The position numbers and the translations under genes are program-made. A DNA stretch of 64,000 bases from Buchnera aphidicola (Aphis helianthi) (GTDB taxonomy: Bacteria > Pseudomonadota > Gammaproteobacteria > Enterobacterales > Enterobacteriaceae). The stretch's first letter is position 1, and each line of letters starts with the position of its first letter. Where the stretch lies: positions 248,001 to 312,000 of the forward strand of contig NZ_CP034894.1 in assembly GCF_005083845.1 (NCBI RefSeq), read 5' to 3'. This document shows positions 60,895 through 64,000 of this stretch, piece by piece. A model generated the notes under the pieces. That model saw only the letters and a program-made list of their open reading frames with translations, had not been told where the DNA came from and did not search any database.

Positions 60895-61977
60895 ATGAAT
60901 ACAAATATCAATTTAAATATTGTTAATTCTAAAATTAATTTATTAAATTTAAGTCCTAAACAAATTCAATTATTTCTTAAATCTATAGGAGCAAAGAATT
61001 TTACTTCGGAACAAATTATGCAATGGATTTATAGTCATAATTGTTTTGATTTTAATAAAATGTTAAATATTAGTAAAAATATTAGAGAAAAACTAAATCA
61101 AACTTCTTATTTAAAGATATCAAATTTTTCAGAAGAACAAATATCATTTGACGGTACAATGAAATGGATTACATTTTTAAACAATAAAAAAATAGAAACA
61201 GTTTATATACCAGAAAAAAAACGATCTACTCTTTGTGTTTCATCGCAAATCGGTTGTGCTTTAAAATGCGATTTTTGTGCTACAGGAAAACAAGGATTTT
61301 ATAGAAATTTAACAGTATCTGAAATTATTTCGCAAATTTTACAAGCTAAAAAAAGAATAGATAATAAAAAAATAACTAATATAGTATTTATGGGAATGGG
61401 TGAACCATTGTTAAATTTAAATAATGTTGTTTCAGCGTTAAAAATTATTTTAAATAAAAATGGATTCGGATTATCCAAACGTCGTATTACTGTATCAACT
61501 TCAGGAATTGTACCAGCAATAAATAAACTCAGTCAAAAAATTGATATTAACTTAGCAATTTCTTTACATGCTCCAAATAATTATATTAGAAATCTTATTA
61601 TGCCAATTAATAAAAAATATAATATTGAGTCTCTTTTAACCGCAGTATCTAGATATTTAAAACACTCTAATGCAAATCGAAATGGTGTTACTATAGAATA
61701 TGTAATGCTTCAAAATATTAATGATTCTAATCAAAATGCTGAAGAATTAGCTTGTATTTTAAAAAAAGTACCTAGTAAAATTAATCTTATTCCTTGGAAT
61801 TCTTTTAAAAATTCGAGTTTTATATCTAGTACACCGGATAAAATCAATATTTTTGCAAATATTTTAAGGCAAAAAGGATTTAATACGACAATTAGAAAGA
61901 ATAGAGGTGAAGATATTAATGCTGCTTGTGGTCAATTAACAGGAAATATGATCAATCGTAGTAAAAATCATTTATAA
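60895..61977 (+). CDS. rlmN: Dual-specificity 23S rRNA/tRNA (A2503/A37) methyltransferase RlmN
   Basis: Radical-SAM methylase making 2-methyladenosine. The cluster motif is GCALKCDFCATG (CxxxCxxC); FMGMGEPLLN binds SAM; the two methyl-carrying/catalytic cysteines are represented by the late DINAACGQLTG and the mid-protein segment. 360 aa against 384. The 210-bp gap to divergent suhB has no recognisable feature besides AT-rich promoter-like sequence. rlmN-ispG-hisS keeps E. coli order with rodZ lost. Confidence 0.96.
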   Translation: MNTNINLNIVNSKINLLNLSPKQIQLFLKSIGAKNFTSEQIMQWIYSHNCFDFNKMLNISKNIREKLNQTSYLKISNFSEEQISFDGTMKWITFLNNKKIETVYIPEKKRSTLCVSSQIGCALKCDFCATGKQGFYRNLTVSEIISQILQAKKRIDNKKITNIVFMGMGEPLLNLNNVVSALKIILNKNGFGLSKRRITVSTSGIVPAINKLSQKIDINLAISLHAPNNYIRNLIMPINKKYNIESLLTAVSRYLKHSNANRNGVTIEYVMLQNINDSNQNAEELACILKKVPSKINLIPWNSFKNSSFISSTPDKINIFANILRQKGFNTTIRKNRGEDINAACGQLTGNMINRSKNHL

Positions 61978-62077
61978 AATTTAAACAATATTATATATTA
62001 TATAATTTTCTTTGAAATTTTATAATTAATAATTTAAAATTAAATTTTTTTAATTTTTAAAAAATATATATAATAAA

Positions 62078-63193
62078 ATGAATAAATATAAAACTATTAA
62101 TAGAAGAAAGTCTGATCGTATTTATGTAGGAAATATACCTATTGGAAATAATGCTCCTATTTCTGTACAATCTATGACAAATACAAAAACAACAGATATT
62201 GTAGATACAATTAATCAGATTCATCAATTAAAAAAAGTAGGAGTTGATATTGTAAGAATTTCTATTCCAACACAAGAAGCTGCAGAGGCATTTAAAATAA
62301 TTAAAAAAAAAATAAATATTCCATTAATAGCAGATATACATTTTGATTATAGATTAGCCATTAAATCTATAGAATATGGTGCTGACTGCATAAGAATTAA
62401 TCCTGGAAATATTGGTAAAAAAAGAAAAATTAATGAAATAGTTAGTTGTGCTAAACATAATAATATTCCGATTAGGATAGGTGTTAATTCTGGTTCATTA
62501 GAACATGATATATTAAAAAAATATAGATCTCCTATCCCAGAAGCCTTAGTAGAATCTGCTATAAGAAATGTAGAATATTTAGATAGTTTAAATTTTAATC
62601 AATTTAAAGTTAGTGTAAAAACATCTGATGTTTTTTCCGCAATTGAAGCCAATAAAATGTTATCTAAAAAAATTACACAACCTATACATATAGGAATAAC
62701 AGAATCAGGAAGTTTTCGTAATGGTACAGTTAAATCGTCTATTGGTATTGCTGCATTATTATCAGATGGTATTGGAGATACTTTAAGAATCTCATTGGCC
62801 GCTAATCCAGTAGAAGAAGTAAAAGTAGGTTATGATATTTTAAAAGTTTTAGGAATTAGGTTTCGAGGTATTAATTTTATTGCTTGTCCTACTTGTTCCA
62901 GACAAGAATTTGATGTTATTAAAGTGGTAGAAGAATTAGAAAAAAAATTAGAAGATATTGAAACTTCTATGAATATTTCTATTATTGGATGTGTTGTAAA
63001 TGGTCTAGGAGAAGCAAAAATGGCTGATTTAGGAGTAACTGGAGGATATAAAACAAGTGGGTTATATGAAAACGGTATACGTCAAAAAAATAAATTAAAT
63101 AATAAAAATATAGTTGAGGAACTAGAAATATATATTCGAAAAAAATCAAATGAATTAAAAAAATTAAAAATTATAAACAAAACTGATATCTAA
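62078..63193 (+). CDS. ispG: 4-hydroxy-3-methylbut-2-enyl diphosphate synthase
   Basis: IspG (GcpE) carries out the penultimate step of the MEP pathway begun by Dxr (8645). The TIM barrel starts [28 protein letters not shown]; the 4Fe-4S ligands are in [13 protein letters not shown] plus [16 protein letters not shown]. 371 aa against 372. It lies 100 bp after rlmN. Confidence 0.97.
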   Translation: MNKYKTINRRKSDRIYVGNIPIGNNAPISVQSMTNTKTTDIVDTINQIHQLKKVGVDIVRISIPTQEAAEAFKIIKKKINIPLIADIHFDYRLAIKSIEYGADCIRINPGNIGKKRKINEIVSCAKHNNIPIRIGVNSGSLEHDILKKYRSPIPEALVESAIRNVEYLDSLNFNQFKVSVKTSDVFSAIEANKMLSKKITQPIHIGITESGSFRNGTVKSSIGIAALLSDGIGDTLRISLAANPVEEVKVGYDILKVLGIRFRGINFIACPTCSRQEFDVIKVVEELEKKLEDIETSMNISIIGCVVNGLGEAKMADLGVTGGYKTSGLYENGIRQKNKLNNKNIVEELEIYIRKKSNELKKLKIINKTDI

Positions 63194-63233
63194 TTATTAG
63201 AAATGTATATATATTTATAAATAAGAGATCATA

Positions 63234-64000
63234 GTGAATAAACAAATTAATTCAATCAGAGGAATGCATGATTATTTTTCTGAAGATTTAGATATTTGGA
63301 ATAAATTAAAAAAAATTTTTAAACAAGTCTTAAATAGTTATTCTTATGAAGAAATTAATCTACCTATACTAGAAAAAACAGAAATTTTTCAAAGAGCTAT
63401 TGGTGATGTTACAGATATTATCGAAAAAGAAATGTATTCATTTTATGATAAAAAAGGCAATAGTTTAACTTTACGACCTGAAGGAACTGTAGGTTGTGTT
63501 CGATCTATAATACAAAATAATTTATTATACAAAAAAAAACTAAAATTTTGGTATTTAGGACCTATGTTTCGATACGAACGACCTCAAAAAGGACGATATC
63601 GTCAATTTTATCAACTAGGTGTAGAAGTTTTTGGATTAAAAACAATAGATATTGATCTAGAAATAATTTTATTAACAAATCGTTTATGGAAAATTCTTGG
63701 TATTGATTTACATCTAATGTTAGAAATAAATTCAATTGGTTCTCAATTAGATCGTATTAGATATCAAAAAGAATTAGTTTTATTTCTTGAAAAAAATAAA
63801 TCTTTTTTAGATGAAGAATCTAAAAAACGTTTATATTCTCATCCATTTCGTATTTTAGATTCTAAAAATTTAAATGTTCAACATATATTAAAAAAAGCTC
63901 CATTATTAAATAAATATATTAATGAAAAATCATTAATTAAATTTAATAATCTATGTAAGATGATTAATTCATATGGTATTAAATATAAATATAATCCTAA
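63234..64000 (+). CDS. hisS: Histidyl-tRNA synthetase (5' part only)
   Basis: The first 255 codons of a class II synthetase; the gene leaves the window at the right edge with an open frame. A GTG start at 63234 with AAGAG about 6 bases upstream opens [20 protein letters not shown]. Motif 1 lies in [19 protein letters not shown], motif 2 in [20 protein letters not shown], both complete; [14 protein letters not shown] also matches. Follows ispG by 40 bp, as in E. coli. Confidence 0.96.
   Translation, partial: MNKQINSIRGMHDYFSEDLDIWNKLKKIFKQVLNSYSYEEINLPILEKTEIFQRAIGDVTDIIEKEMYSFYDKKGNSLTLRPEGTVGCVRSIIQNNLLYKKKLKFWYLGPMFRYERPQKGRYRQFYQLGVEVFGLKTIDIDLEIILLTNRLWKILGIDLHLMLEINSIGSQLDRIRYQKELVLFLEKNKSFLDEESKKRLYSHPFRILDSKNLNVQHILKKAPLLNKYINEKSLIKFNNLCKMINSYGIKYKYNP

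Overview
The window is about 64 kb of a strongly AT-rich, gene-dense, reduced gammaproteobacterial chromosome. It looks like Buchnera aphidicola, the obligate aphid endosymbiont. The evidence is: almost every protein is a near full-length orthologue of an E. coli housekeeping gene; E. coli gene order survives with genes cut out between neighbours; the 16S rRNA gene stands alone with no 23S/5S behind it; trpD-trpCF-trpB-trpA lacks trpE/trpG, which Buchnera usually carries on a plasmid; and flagellar export genes flhB/flhA remain. I see no insertion sequences, prophage, CRISPR array, integrase or foreign-looking base composition.

Layout. 1-5.2 kb: start of ilvI, apbE, degP, dapD, map. 5.5-17.3 kb: the translation/envelope cluster rpsB-tsf-pyrH-frr-dxr-uppS-bamA-fabZ-dnaE, a compacted form of the E. 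coli cluster without cdsA, rseP, skp, lpxD, lpxA, lpxB and rnhB. 17.4-24.4 kb: proS, flhB-flhA and argS. 24.4-26.5 kb: rRNA promoter, boxA, 16S rRNA, tRNA-Ile(GAT) and tRNA-Ala(TGC). 26.5-32.4 kb: gloB-rnhA, dnaQ, tRNA-Asp(GTC), gmhA, gpt, grpE, rnfH, smpB, tadA, acpS. 32.5-36.8 kb: the lepA-lepB-rnc-era operon. 37-47.2 kb: mnmA, purB, emtA, fabI, rnb, ychE, lipB, lipA, pyrF, ribA. 47.4-55.4 kb: cls, yciA, yciB, yciC and the trp genes. 55.5-64 kb: an EamA permease gene, rluB, topA, suhB, rlmN, ispG and the start of hisS.

Together these genes serve translation (rpsB, tsf, frr, aminoacyl-tRNA synthetases, 16S rRNA, tRNAs, RNA-modifying enzymes), replication and RNA processing (dnaE, dnaQ, topA, rnc, rnb, rnhA), essential amino acid supply to the host (ilvI, dapD, trpDCFBA), isoprenoid and cofactor synthesis (dxr, ispG, uppS, ribA, lipA/B), a small envelope set (bamA, degP, lepB, emtA, cls, fabZ, fabI, yciB/C) and the flagellar-type export apparatus (flhA, flhB).

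I did not find a convincing new multi-gene system. The most interesting points are signs of decay and compensation. The lepB reading frame is broken at an A10 tract. SuhB has lost most of its inositol-phosphatase metal ligands but is otherwise intact, which fits its rRNA antitermination role. gloB takes its stop codon from inside the opposite-strand tRNA-Ala gene. FlhB has NPVH instead of the NPTH self-cleavage motif. Several intergenic regions (flhA/argS, ribA/cls, cls/yciA) hold long imperfect hairpins.
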